A stretch of 58,585 bases of DNA from Christensenella sp. UBA4675 (lineage in GTDB: Bacteria > Bacillota > Clostridia > Christensenellales > Borkfalkiaceae). The notes beneath the pieces were generated by a model that ran no database searches, was not told the DNA's origin, and was given only the letters and a program-made list of their open reading frames with translations. The position numbers were made by a program, and so were the translations under genes. Positions 52,306 through 58,585 of this stretch are shown one piece after another; position 1 is the stretch's first letter; each line of letters opens with the position of its first letter. The stretch lies in the NCBI GenBank assembly GCA_002405165.1, contig DHLF01000004.1, positions 296,751 through 355,335 on the forward strand, written 5' to 3'.

Positions 52306-53435
52306 TTGTTATTCTCCACGAAATTGCGAATTAACTCCGCAATTTGCCTAATTTCTTCTAAACTTGTTTTTGTATCGCTAGGAATACATACGCAGGTGTC
52401 AAAAATTTCTCCGCTTACGCTTCCCGCTTCTTTTGTAGAAAAGAAATCGCAATCTTTAAATACGGGTTGCAAGTGCATAGGTTTCCACGCAGGACGAGAA
52501 TCTATATCGCTTTTCTTTAACATATTTACTACGTCCATAGGTGTAATAGAAGTGTCAACGAGCTTTATTACGGATAACCACCTATTAGGCTCGCTTCCGT
52601 CTTGATAACCAAACGGTTCTATATGCTTGCAATCGGCAAAAACCTGCCTATATATCGAATTTATTACTCTTTTCTTTTCTATACGTTTATCTAAAACTTT
52701 CATTTGTCCCCTACCGATTCCGGCTAAAACGTTAGACAAACGATAGTTATATCCTATTTCCTTATGCTCGTACCAAACGCATTTTTCACGCGATTGCGTC
52801 GACCAAAATACTGCTTTTTCTTGAATTTCCTTGCTGTGGGCAAGCAACATTCCCCCACCCGAAGTGGTTATTATTTTATTTCCGTTAAAAGATAAAATTC
52901 CTACGTTTCCGAATAATCCGCACTTTTTCCCTTTGTAGATAGAACCAAACGCTTCGGCGGAATCTTCTATAACGGGCGTATTATGTAATTTGACTATCGG
53001 CAACAATTCGTCGAAATTTGCGGGAACGCCGTATAAATCGACTATTATTATCGCCTTTGGATTTGGATATTTTTCATACGCCTTTTTAAGCGCGACGGGA
53101 CTCATATTGCCCGAACATTCTTCGCTATCTATAAATACGGGAGTTGCGCCGACGTAAGTTATAGGATTTGCGCTTCCGCTAAACGTTAAGGACTGACAAA
53201 AAACTATATCCCCCTTTCCAACTCCTATACTTTTAAGAGCTAAATGTATTGCCCCCGTTCCCGAAGATAACGCTACGGGATAAATTTGCCCGTCATAAAA
53301 GTTAGCTACGGCATTTTCGAACTCCGTTACGTTTTCGCCTAACGGAGCTATCCAATTAGTGTCAAAAGCGTATTTTACGTATTCTTTTTCATAACCTTCT
53401 TCGCTCATATGCGGAGAAGCAAGTAAAGTTTTCAT
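52302..53435 (-). CDS. DegT/DnrJ/EryC1 (PglE-like) sugar aminotransferase
   Basis: 377 aa. PLP-dependent aminotransferase for nucleotide sugars: SSGTGAIHLAL, DLYGVPANFDEL, EDSAEAFGS and the Lys187 Schiff-base site in SFNGNKIITTSGGGM. With the PglC- and PglD-like genes downstream it fits di-N-acetylbacillosamine-type synthesis (the 4,6-dehydratase PglF is not in the window). GAGGAG precedes the ATG. Confidence 0.9.
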   Translation of the reverse strand: MKTLLASPHMSEEGYEKEYVKYAFDTNWIAPLGENVTEFENAVANFYDGQIYPVALSSGTGAIHLALKSIGVGKGDIVFCQSLTFSGSANPITYVGATPVFIDSEECSGNMSPVALKKAYEKYPNPKAIIIVDLYGVPANFDELLPIVKLHNTPVIEDSAEAFGSIYKGKKCGLFGNVGILSFNGNKIITTSGGGMLLAHSKEIQEKAVFWSTQSREKCVWYEHKEIGYNYRLSNVLAGIGRGQMKVLDKRIEKKRVINSIYRQVFADCKHIEPFGYQDGSEPNRWLSVIKLVDTSITPMDVVNMLKKSDIDSRPAWKPMHLQPVFKDCDFFSTKEAGSVSGEIFDTCVCIPSDTKTSLEEIRQIAELIRNFVENNK

Positions 53436-53563
53436 AAGCTCCTCAAACTTAATATTTTTAAAAAATATATTTTTAAAGTAGTTTGATTAAATAACAGTAA
53501 AGTTATATAAAATTTTAAATTTTTAATTGTAATAAAGTTTTATAAAGCAAATAATTACAAATT

Positions 53564-53648
53564 GGGCAACTTCGGTTCAATCGGTATACAAGCACTTCTA
53601 CTCGGTTTCCGCTAGTTACAGCATATCACTTTTTGCCCTTTAAGTCAA
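53564..53648 (-). promoter_or_regulatory. Promoter and repeat-rich leader of the Pgl-like operon
   Basis: On the minus strand TTGACT (53648-53643), 17-nt spacer and TATGCT (53625-53620). Just downstream are three ACCGA/TCGGT repeats (53572-53576, 53581-53585, 53602-53606) and an outer GGGCAA/TTGCCC pair (53564-53569, 53633-53638). The 464-nt gene-free stretch 53436-53899 is otherwise AT-rich and I see nothing else in it besides this island and the ldh terminator. Confidence 0.5.
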
Positions 53649-53860
53649 TATTTACTAGGCTAATATTACTTGAAAATACTGACAAAAAGCATAAAATATG
53701 CCCCTATAACATCTGTTAAAGGGGAAAGGAATACAAAATATATTTAAAAAAATGTAAAGACGCAATTTATATATTTAATACAAGAAATAAATTTTGTAAA
53801 AAAATAATTATTATTTTAATACAAAAATTTTTAATATAACTTCTATATATTTTTTATAAA

Positions 53861-53888
53861 AACGCGGACTGTGAAAACAGTCCGCGTT
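53861..53888 (-). terminator. Terminator of the dehydrogenase gene
   Basis: 12-bp stem AACGCGGACTGT (53861-53872) with ACAGTCCGCGTT (53877-53888), followed on the minus strand by TTTTATAAAA. Confidence 0.75.
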
Positions 53889-53899
53889 TAATTAAATTA

Positions 53900-54862
53900 T
53901 TACTCAATAGTTTTTAGCATATTTTTTAACGCTTCCGCGCTTGCTTTAAGACCTTGTAATTCTTCTTCCGAATACTTTTCTATAAGTCTTTTTTCAACGC
54001 CTTGCGCGCTTACGATAGACGGAATGGACAAAGATACGCCTTCTATTCCGTATTCGCCATGGAACGGTGAAGAAACCGTTGCAACTATTCTTTCGTTGTT
54101 TATTATAGCTTCCGCCAAATAACATACGCAAGTGGCTACACCGTAATGCGTTCTTCCTTTTGCCGATATAATTTGGCTACCCATAGTCTTAACGTTTTCG
54201 CTTATTTCTTTTTTAATCTCTTCCGACCAAGCTATTCCGTTAAGCTTACAATATTCTTCTATCGGCATACCCGTAACGGAAGCTTTGCTCCAAACAACTA
54301 CCATACTATCACCGTGTTCGCCAATAACGTCGGCTTTTATGTTTTCGTTGGAAACGTCCGTCAATTCGGAAAGCGTACTCATAAAACGCGAACTATCCAA
54401 AATACAGCCCGAACCGAATACCTTACCGTTCTCTAAGCCCATCATCTCCGCGCATTTTTGCGTTAAAACGTCAACGGGATTTGCAACTACCAAAATAGTA
54501 GAACCCGTATAATGTTTTTTAATATTGTCTACTATATTTTTTAATATTACGATATTATCTTGTATTAAATTTAATCTGGTTTCACCGGGTTTTCTGTTTC
54601 TACCTGCGGTAATTACTATTAAATCGGCGTCCTTAACGTCTTCGTAGTCGCCTGCGTAAACGAAAGCGTTGCCTAAATGCGATATTCCGTGTTGAATATC
54701 CATTGCTTCGCCTTTAATTTTATCTTGCGCAATATCTATAAGCACTATTTCTTTTGCAAAATTTCTTATAGACAATGCAAACGCAATAGAAGAACCAACA
54801 AACCCTCCGCCTATTACTGCAATTTTATGTTTTCTTTCAAAAATATTAGCTACTTTTTTCAT
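53900..54862 (-). CDS. ldh: L-lactate dehydrogenase-like enzyme (lactate/malate dehydrogenase family)
   Basis: 320 aa. NAD-binding GGGFVGSSIA, DIQHG, catalytic His183 in GEHGDS, and substrate Arg96 in KPGETRLNL. The residue at the specificity position preceding KPGE is Arg90, where classical LDH has Gln and malate dehydrogenases have Arg, so the substrate could be pyruvate or oxaloacetate. Overall loop sequence is LDH-like. AAAGGG precedes the ATG; monocistronic with its own terminator. Confidence 0.85.
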   Translation of the reverse strand: MKKVANIFERKHKIAVIGGGFVGSSIAFALSIRNFAKEIVLIDIAQDKIKGEAMDIQHGISHLGNAFVYAGDYEDVKDADLIVITAGRNRKPGETRLNLIQDNIVILKNIVDNIKKHYTGSTILVVANPVDVLTQKCAEMMGLENGKVFGSGCILDSSRFMSTLSELTDVSNENIKADVIGEHGDSMVVVWSKASVTGMPIEEYCKLNGIAWSEEIKKEISENVKTMGSQIISAKGRTHYGVATCVCYLAEAIINNERIVATVSSPFHGEYGIEGVSLSIPSIVSAQGVEKRLIEKYSEEELQGLKASAEALKNMLKTIE

Positions 54863-55060
54863 GTTATCCCTTTATGCTTATTTCGGTTAGATTTTATTAT
54901 TTTAACCGTACTTTTTATTAGTTTATTCTAATTTAACTGCGGTAGTGAACAAAAAATAACAAAAAATAACTTCTAGCGTTTTTTTGAAAAGTATAATTTT
55001 TTAGTATATTTCCTAATTTTTTTAACAACCTAAAATTTACAAAAATTTTGTCATTAAAAA

Positions 55061-55084
55061 TTTGACGGCAAAAATGCCGTCAAA
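55061..55084 (-). terminator. Terminator after rplL
   Basis: 10-bp stem TTTGACGGCA (55061-55070) with TGCCGTCAAA (55075-55084), then TTTTTAATG on the minus strand. Confidence 0.8.
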
Positions 55085-55100
55085 CTTAAATAACTAAAAA

Positions 55101-55469
55101 TTACTCAGCAACAGCGGTTGCGCCTGCTTCTTTAAGTTTAGCAACGATGTTGTCAGCTTCTTCCTTAGGAACGTTTTCTTTAATAACGCCCATTTTTTCA
55201 ACAGCGTTTTTAGCGTCAACAAGACCAAGACCTAAAAGTTCTTTAACTGCTTTAACAACAGCAAGTTTTTGAGCTCCGATTTCTTTTAATACGATGTTGA
55301 ATTCAGTTTTTTCTTCTGCTGCGGGAGCTTGAGCGCCTGCAACGGGAGCAGCTACTACTGCCGCAGCCGCGCTTACGCCGAATTCTTCTTCGATTGCTTT
55401 AACTAATTCGTTCAATTCAAGAACGGTCATACCTTTAATTTCTTCAATAAATTTTGCAATATCTGCCAT
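55101..55469 (-). CDS. rplL: 50S ribosomal protein L7/L12
   Basis: 122 aa, family length. N-terminal dimer domain (MADIAKFIEEIKGMTVLELNEL), Ala-rich hinge, and the factor-binding C-domain (EKTEFNIVLKEIGAQKLAVV, LGLGLVDAKNAVE). The ATG at 55469 follows CGGAGG; upstream residues in the same frame are not part of the family. Stalk protein that recruits translation factors. Second gene behind the L10 leader. Confidence 0.97.
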   Translation of the reverse strand: MADIAKFIEEIKGMTVLELNELVKAIEEEFGVSAAAAVVAAPVAGAQAPAAEEKTEFNIVLKEIGAQKLAVVKAVKELLGLGLVDAKNAVEKMGVIKENVPKEEADNIVAKLKEAGATAVAE

Positions 55470-55494
55470 TTTAGATTTCCTCCGATTTTTTTTC

Positions 55495-55983
55495 TTAGGC
55501 TTGTTTTTCAGCCACAGCATTTAACGCAACTGCTAAGCCACGAATAATGCCCGATAAAGCGCCTGCAAGAGAAGCATATAATTCTTCTTTTGAAGGGATT
55601 TTTGCCAACTGTTTAATCATTGCGACGTCAACAGCTTTTCCGTCGATATATCCGCCTTTAACGGAAATTTTATCGTCGAGCTTTTCAATTTCTTTAACTA
55701 CCGCTTTGGATGCGCCCGTTTCGTCTTGTCCGAATGCAACCGCCGTAGGTCCGTTAAGAATACTGTCGAAATCGTTTACGCCAAGAGCGTTGAATGCTTT
55801 TCTTACCAAAGTATTTTTTAATACTTTATATTCAACTCCGTTCTTACGGAATGCCGTTCTCAATTCTGTATCTTGAACAACGGTAAGACCTTTATAGTCT
55901 ACGAAAAGAACGGATTTGCTATCGGTAATTTTAGCTTTAATGCTCTCGACAATTTGCTTTTTGTCTTCTTTATTTGCCGACAT
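55495..55983 (-). CDS. rplJ: 50S ribosomal protein L10
   Basis: About 162 aa: SVLFVDYKGLTVVQDTELR, GVEYKVLKNTLVRKA, GPTAVAFG and a C-terminal helix that carries L7/L12. The ATG at 55983 follows GGAGG; an ATG four codons earlier is part of that ribosome site. Base of the ribosomal stalk. Expected repressor of its own leader. Confidence 0.96.
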   Translation of the reverse strand: MSANKEDKKQIVESIKAKITDSKSVLFVDYKGLTVVQDTELRTAFRKNGVEYKVLKNTLVRKAFNALGVNDFDSILNGPTAVAFGQDETGASKAVVKEIEKLDDKISVKGGYIDGKAVDVAMIKQLAKIPSKEELYASLAGALSGIIRGLAVALNAVAEKQA

Positions 55984-56017
55984 TTTTTCCTCCATTTTTG
56001 GTTTTACCCTATTCCCT

Positions 56018-56148
56018 AAAAAAACCCTTACGCCGAAATACGACGTAAGGGTATTATTATACTCTTATAATTCGTACCTCGACCGGCGTTTTTGTACTTA
56101 CGCTTTTTCAAGCACCGATTTTCTTAGGTTATTTACTTTATAAGTTTA
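56018..56148 (-). ncRNA. L10-type leader with intrinsic attenuator
   Basis: The 153-nt gap between the rplA stop end and rplJ contains, on the minus strand, a start region near 56136, a structured stretch, and a terminator: ACCCTTACG with CGTAAGGGT (56024-56032, 56044-56052, one G-U pair) followed by seven T (56018-56024), 35 nt before the rplJ start. This fits autogenous control of rplJL by L10(L12)4. Confidence 0.65.
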
Positions 56149-56171
56149 ACAAAATTTGACTTAATTGTCAA
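56143..56171 (-). promoter_or_regulatory. Sigma-A promoter of rplJ-rplL
   Basis: Minus strand TTGACA (56171-56166), 17-nt spacer, TAAACT (56148-56143). Confidence 0.7.
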
Positions 56172-56179
56172 ACGATTTT

Positions 56180-56869
56180 TTAGAAAATTCTGTTATTGAT
56201 TTTAACTCCGGGACCCATCGTGCTTGCAACGGCTACGCTTTTAACGTATTGACCTTTGCTAGAAGCGGGTTTAGCTTTAACTATTGCGTCCATTAAAGCT
56301 TTGAAGTTTTCAACAAGCTTTTCTTTTCCAAAAGATTTTTTGCCGATAGGACAGTGGATAACCGCAGTTTTATCAAGTCTGTATTCAACTTTACCTGCTT
56401 TAACGTCCTTAACTGCCTTTTCAACGTCCATAGTAACCGTACCGCTCTTAGGAGAAGGCATCAAACCCTTAGGTCCTAATACTTTACCTATTCTACTTAC
56501 CGCGCCCATCATATCGGGAGTGGTTATCATAACGTCGAAATCGAACCAACCTTCGTTTTGAATTTTTGCAAGAGTTTCTTCCGCTCCTACGTAATCAGCA
56601 CCTGCTTTTTGAGCTATATCGGCTTTTTCGCCTTTAGCTATAACTAAAACTCTTACTTTCTTACCCGTTCCGTTAGGAAGAACGATAACTCCTCTGACTT
56701 GTTGGTCAGCTTGTTTGGGGTCAACGCCTAATCTGGTATGAAATTCAATAGTTTCGTCAAAGTTAGCTTTTGCGGTGTTTAAAACGATATCTATCGCTTC
56801 TTCAACGTCGTATAATTTCGAGCTATCGTACGATTTTATGCTATCAGAATATTTTTTTCCGTATTTCAT
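56180..56869 (-). CDS. rplA: 50S ribosomal protein L1
   Basis: 229 aa. KYSDSIKSYDSSKLYDVEEA start, VVLPNGTGKKVRVLV, MMGAVSRIGKVLGPKGLMPSPKSGTV-type motif (GPKGLMPSPKSGT) and MGPGVKI end. Forms the mobile L1 stalk and in many bacteria represses its own operon by binding an mRNA copy of its rRNA site. AAGGAG precedes the ATG. Confidence 0.97.
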   Translation of the reverse strand: MKYGKKYSDSIKSYDSSKLYDVEEAIDIVLNTAKANFDETIEFHTRLGVDPKQADQQVRGVIVLPNGTGKKVRVLVIAKGEKADIAQKAGADYVGAEETLAKIQNEGWFDFDVMITTPDMMGAVSRIGKVLGPKGLMPSPKSGTVTMDVEKAVKDVKAGKVEYRLDKTAVIHCPIGKKSFGKEKLVENFKALMDAIVKAKPASSKGQYVKSVAVASTMGPGVKINNRIF

Positions 56870-56883
56870 TATTTAATCTCCTT

Positions 56884-56912
56884 GTGGTCAAACGAGAACT
56901 AGCTCTCCCACT
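56884..56912 (-). promoter_or_regulatory. L1-binding-type leader before rplA
   Basis: Minus strand AGTGGGAGAG ... CGTTTGACCAC, a short GTGG/CCAC stem with purine-rich internal loop just before the ribosome site, resembling the leader before rplK. Proposed L1 binding site. Confidence 0.55.
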
Positions 56913-56922
56913 TAATTATAAT

Positions 56923-57348
56923 TTATTCTTCGCAGGTGATACCCATACTACGAGCTGTTCCTCTTACCATGCTCATACAAGCTTCTAAGGACGCCGCGTT
57001 AGTGTCTACGAGTTTCGTTTTTGCGATTTCTTCGATTTGAGCTTTCGTAAGTTTACCTACTTTATCTTTGTTGGGTTTAGCACTTCCCGATTCTAATCCG
57101 CACGCTTTTTTGATAAGTACGGGTACGGGTGGTGTTTTAAGTATAAACGTAAACGAACGGTCTTGATAAATTGTAATTACTACGGGGATTATAAGTCCTG
57201 CTTTGTCTGCAGTTTGAGCGTTAAAATCCTTAGTAAATCCCGGAATATTGATTCCGTGAGGTCCAAGCGTAGAGCCTACGGGTGGTCCCGGAGTCGCTTT
57301 GCCGGCAGGCAATTGTAATTTTACAACAGCTGTTACTTTTTTTGCCAT
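56923..57348 (-). CDS. rplK: 50S ribosomal protein L11
   Basis: 141 aa. Family signatures KLQLPAGKATPGPPVG and GPHGINI, KTPPVPVLIKKA and the C-terminal EACMSMVRGTARSMGI. Part of the GTPase-associated centre. TAAGGAGG precedes the ATG. Confidence 0.98.
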   Translation of the reverse strand: MAKKVTAVVKLQLPAGKATPGPPVGSTLGPHGINIPGFTKDFNAQTADKAGLIIPVVITIYQDRSFTFILKTPPVPVLIKKACGLESGSAKPNKDKVGKLTKAQIEEIAKTKLVDTNAASLEACMSMVRGTARSMGITCEE

Positions 57349-57364
57349 AAGATTCCTCCTTAAC

Positions 57365-57412
57365 GTGGTTCAAGCGAAAACGCCATAGAAAATATTTAAC
57401 GTTTCTCCCACT
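57365..57412 (-). promoter_or_regulatory. L1-binding-type leader before rplK
   Basis: Minus strand AGTGGGAGAAACG ... CGCTTGAACCAC, same outer stem and internal loop as in the rplA leader, with a longer distal helix (AACG...CGTT region). Supports joint control of rplK and rplA by L1. Confidence 0.6.
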
Positions 57413-57437
57413 GTATAAATAACCGAATATTCGGATA

Positions 57438-57974
57438 TTAACCGTTTAATTTTTCAATTTGTACGTAGTCGAGTTCAACTGTGGTATCTCTCCCGAACAT
57501 ACTTACTTTTACTTTTGCTTTTTGGTTTTCGTTATCAAGGCTTTCTATTACGCCTGCAAACGAATTTAAAGCGCCCGATATTACTTTGACACTTTCTCCG
57601 ACTTGATAATCCGCATTGACTACCCTGTCTTCCAAACGCATTTTTTTAACTTCTTCTTCGGTTAAGGGCATTGCCGTTCCCGAAGCAAAACCTTGCAAGC
57701 CCGCTGTGCTTTTTAAGACTTTGTACCAAATTTCGTTAGAATATACCATTTTTATGAAAACGTAGCAAGGAAAAAGTTTATGACATACTACTTTGTCTTT
57801 TTCCTTTCCGTTTACAACTCTTTTCTCAATGGTTTCTTCTGTCGGAATTTTTACGTCTAAAACTACGGATTGAAGATTGTTATTTTCAACTTTTTTTTCG
57901 ATTGTACTCTTTACAAGTTGTTCGTATCCCGTGCTTGTATAAAGTACGTACCATCTTGCATTTTCAGCGCTCAT
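57438..57974 (-). CDS. nusG: Transcription termination/antitermination factor NusG
   Basis: 178 aa. NGN domain (ARWYVLYTSTGYEQLVKSTI, PCYVFIKMVYSNEIWY) and a C-terminal KOW domain (GESVKVISGALNSFAGVIES). Binds RNA polymerase and couples it with ribosomes or Rho. AAGGAAG precedes the ATG. Follows secE by 17 nt. Confidence 0.97.
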   Translation of the reverse strand: MSAENARWYVLYTSTGYEQLVKSTIEKKVENNNLQSVVLDVKIPTEETIEKRVVNGKEKDKVVCHKLFPCYVFIKMVYSNEIWYKVLKSTAGLQGFASGTAMPLTEEEVKKMRLEDRVVNADYQVGESVKVISGALNSFAGVIESLDNENQKAKVKVSMFGRDTTVELDYVQIEKLNG

Positions 57975-57991
57975 TATATTCTTCCTTTAAA

Positions 57992-58267
57992 TTAACGTAC
58001 TCTCGTTAAAAGTTTAAGCAACTGTTCAAGACCTACGTCTATCGCCGTGATAAAGACAAGGAATACCAAAACGACACCTAAAACAATGCCCGTTTGTTTA
58101 ACGACCTTAGAAAACTTGGGCCAAGATACTTTTTTTATCTCAATCCACATATCTTTAAATTTTTTCTTAATCCATCTTCCAAAACGAACGAAAACGTTAG
58201 GTTTTTTTTCGGTTTTTACCGCTTTTGATTTTTCGTTTGCGACAGTTTTTTGAGTATCTTCTCTCAT
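57992..58267 (-). CDS. secE: Preprotein translocase subunit SecE
   Basis: 91 aa: charged N-terminus, the conserved amphipathic WIEIKKVSWPKFSKVVKQT segment and a single C-terminal membrane helix (GIVLGVVLVFLVFITAID). Clamps the SecY channel. AGAGG precedes the ATG. Confidence 0.95.
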   Translation of the reverse strand: MREDTQKTVANEKSKAVKTEKKPNVFVRFGRWIKKKFKDMWIEIKKVSWPKFSKVVKQTGIVLGVVLVFLVFITAIDVGLEQLLKLLTRVR

Positions 58268-58283
58268 TTTTAACCTCTGCTGA

Positions 58284-58445
58284 TTATTTTGTTTCTTTAT
58301 GCGCAGTATGTTTTTTACAGAAAGGACAGTATTTATTTACTTCCAGTCTGTCGGGAGTGTTTTTCTTATTTTTATATACGTCATAGTTTCTTTGCTTACA
58401 CTCCGTACAAGCAAGCGTTATTCTAGTTCTAACTCCTTTAGCCAT
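58284..58445 (-). CDS. rpmG: 50S ribosomal protein L33 (zinc-type)
   Basis: 53 aa, read from ATG at 58445 to TAA at 58284-58286. The sequence has MAKGVRTRITLACTECKQRN at the start and CPFCKKHTAHKETK at the end, so both Cys pairs of the zinc-binding (C+) L33 form are present. AAGG lies upstream. First gene of the rpmG-secE-nusG unit, preceded by a consensus promoter and a CIRCE-like operator. Confidence 0.96.
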   Translation of the reverse strand: MAKGVRTRITLACTECKQRNYDVYKNKKNTPDRLEVNKYCPFCKKHTAHKETK

Positions 58446-58468
58446 CTTTCTTTCGCCTTCCTAAAAAA

Positions 58469-58495
58469 TTAACACCCCTTTTTCAGAAGTGCTAA
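58469..58495 (-). promoter_or_regulatory. CIRCE-like operator before rpmG-secE-nusG
   Basis: Minus strand TTAGCACTT-N9-GGGTGTTAA: 15 of 18 matches to the CIRCE consensus and the exact 9-nt spacer, the same score and spacing as the hsp20 element. It covers the predicted transcription start. Confidence 0.6.
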
Positions 58496-58499
58496 TCTA

Positions 58500-58530
58500 T
58501 TTTACTATACTTTTATAATATTGTCAACAG
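58500..58530 (-). promoter_or_regulatory. Sigma-A promoter of rpmG-secE-nusG
   Basis: Minus strand TTGACA (about 58527-58522), 17-nt spacer and TAAAAT (about 58504-58499). Confidence 0.7.
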
Positions 58531-58585
58531 TTTTTCTGCCTTTTTGACTATTATTTTTTGACTGTTTTGTTTTATACTTGTGGCA

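Noticed and set aside
53564..53638. Invertible promoter for the glycan operon
   Set aside because: The flanking inverted repeats are only six base pairs, too short for known invertases, and no recombinase gene is nearby.
1..58585. CRISPR arrays, tRNA or rRNA genes, insertion sequences
   Set aside because: No spaced direct repeats, no cloverleaf with a TTCGA-type arm in a suitable frame, no rRNA-like stretches and no transposase motifs were seen.

Overview
The window reads as one AT-rich chromosome segment of a Gram-positive, low-GC Bacillota (Clostridia-like) bacterium, probably anaerobic and fermentative. The evidence is the uninterrupted yqfC-yqfD-phoH-pgpH-ybeY-era-yqzL-recO cluster (yqfC and yqfD are sporulation-lineage genes), lepA-hemW, a V-type ATPase operon, both a PPi- and an ATP-dependent phosphofructokinase, type III glutamine synthetase, a BspA-type leucine-rich-repeat lipoprotein and strong AGGAG-type ribosome binding sites. 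The sequence does not allow a firm genus.

Layout. 1-5.6 kb: tail of a Ser-rich surface protein, a small S26-type peptidase, a Wzm/Wzt polysaccharide ABC exporter, a LysR regulator, then a scar where a GH127 fragment is joined to a cytosine-methyltransferase fragment. 5.7-12.1 kb: pfkA-pfp-galM and lepA-hemW. 12.2-16.7 kb: a glycerophosphodiesterase, a hypothetical protein, and a BspA-like lipoprotein divergent from a Cro/CI-type repressor with matching palindromes in the shared promoter region. 17-27.4 kb: pyruvate kinase followed by a nine-gene V-ATPase operon, with a CIRCE-regulated hsp20 divergent from it. 27.7-33.9 kb: glnN with an overlapping Sfp-type transferase, an orphan MazF-like toxin, cardiolipin synthase, a GT8 glycosyltransferase and luxS. 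34-41.6 kb: the recO-to-yqfC cluster and recF. 41.8-45.1 kb: dnaA and mnmG on the plus strand, then a decayed DUF4417 gene. 45.7-49.8 kb: a frameshifted Na/Pi transporter, pyridoxamine kinase, an ECF S-component and small membrane proteins. 49.9-53.4 kb: a PglE/PglC/PglD-like sugar operon with a PF14907 nucleotidyltransferase. 53.9-58.4 kb: a lactate/malate-type dehydrogenase and the rpmG-secE-nusG-rplK-rplA-rplJ-rplL ribosomal cluster.

How it works together. Glycolysis (two PFKs, pyruvate kinase, LDH-like enzyme) is next to ion bioenergetics: the V-ATPase rotor subunit carries the Na+-site residues known from Enterococcus hirae and its operon lies 12 nt behind pyruvate kinase. Surface glycan genes sit at both ends (ABC exporter; Pgl-like operon).

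The most interesting signals are regulatory: a CIRCE-like operator on the rpmG-secE-nusG promoter matching the one on hsp20; twin palindromes of a Cro/CI repressor exactly over a consensus promoter for the LRR lipoprotein; paired L1-type leaders before rplK and rplA plus an attenuator before rplJ; divergent promoters that make luxS and a GT8 gene look leaderless; and a repeat-bearing promoter region for the Pgl-like operon. I did not identify a wholly new defence or biosynthetic system.
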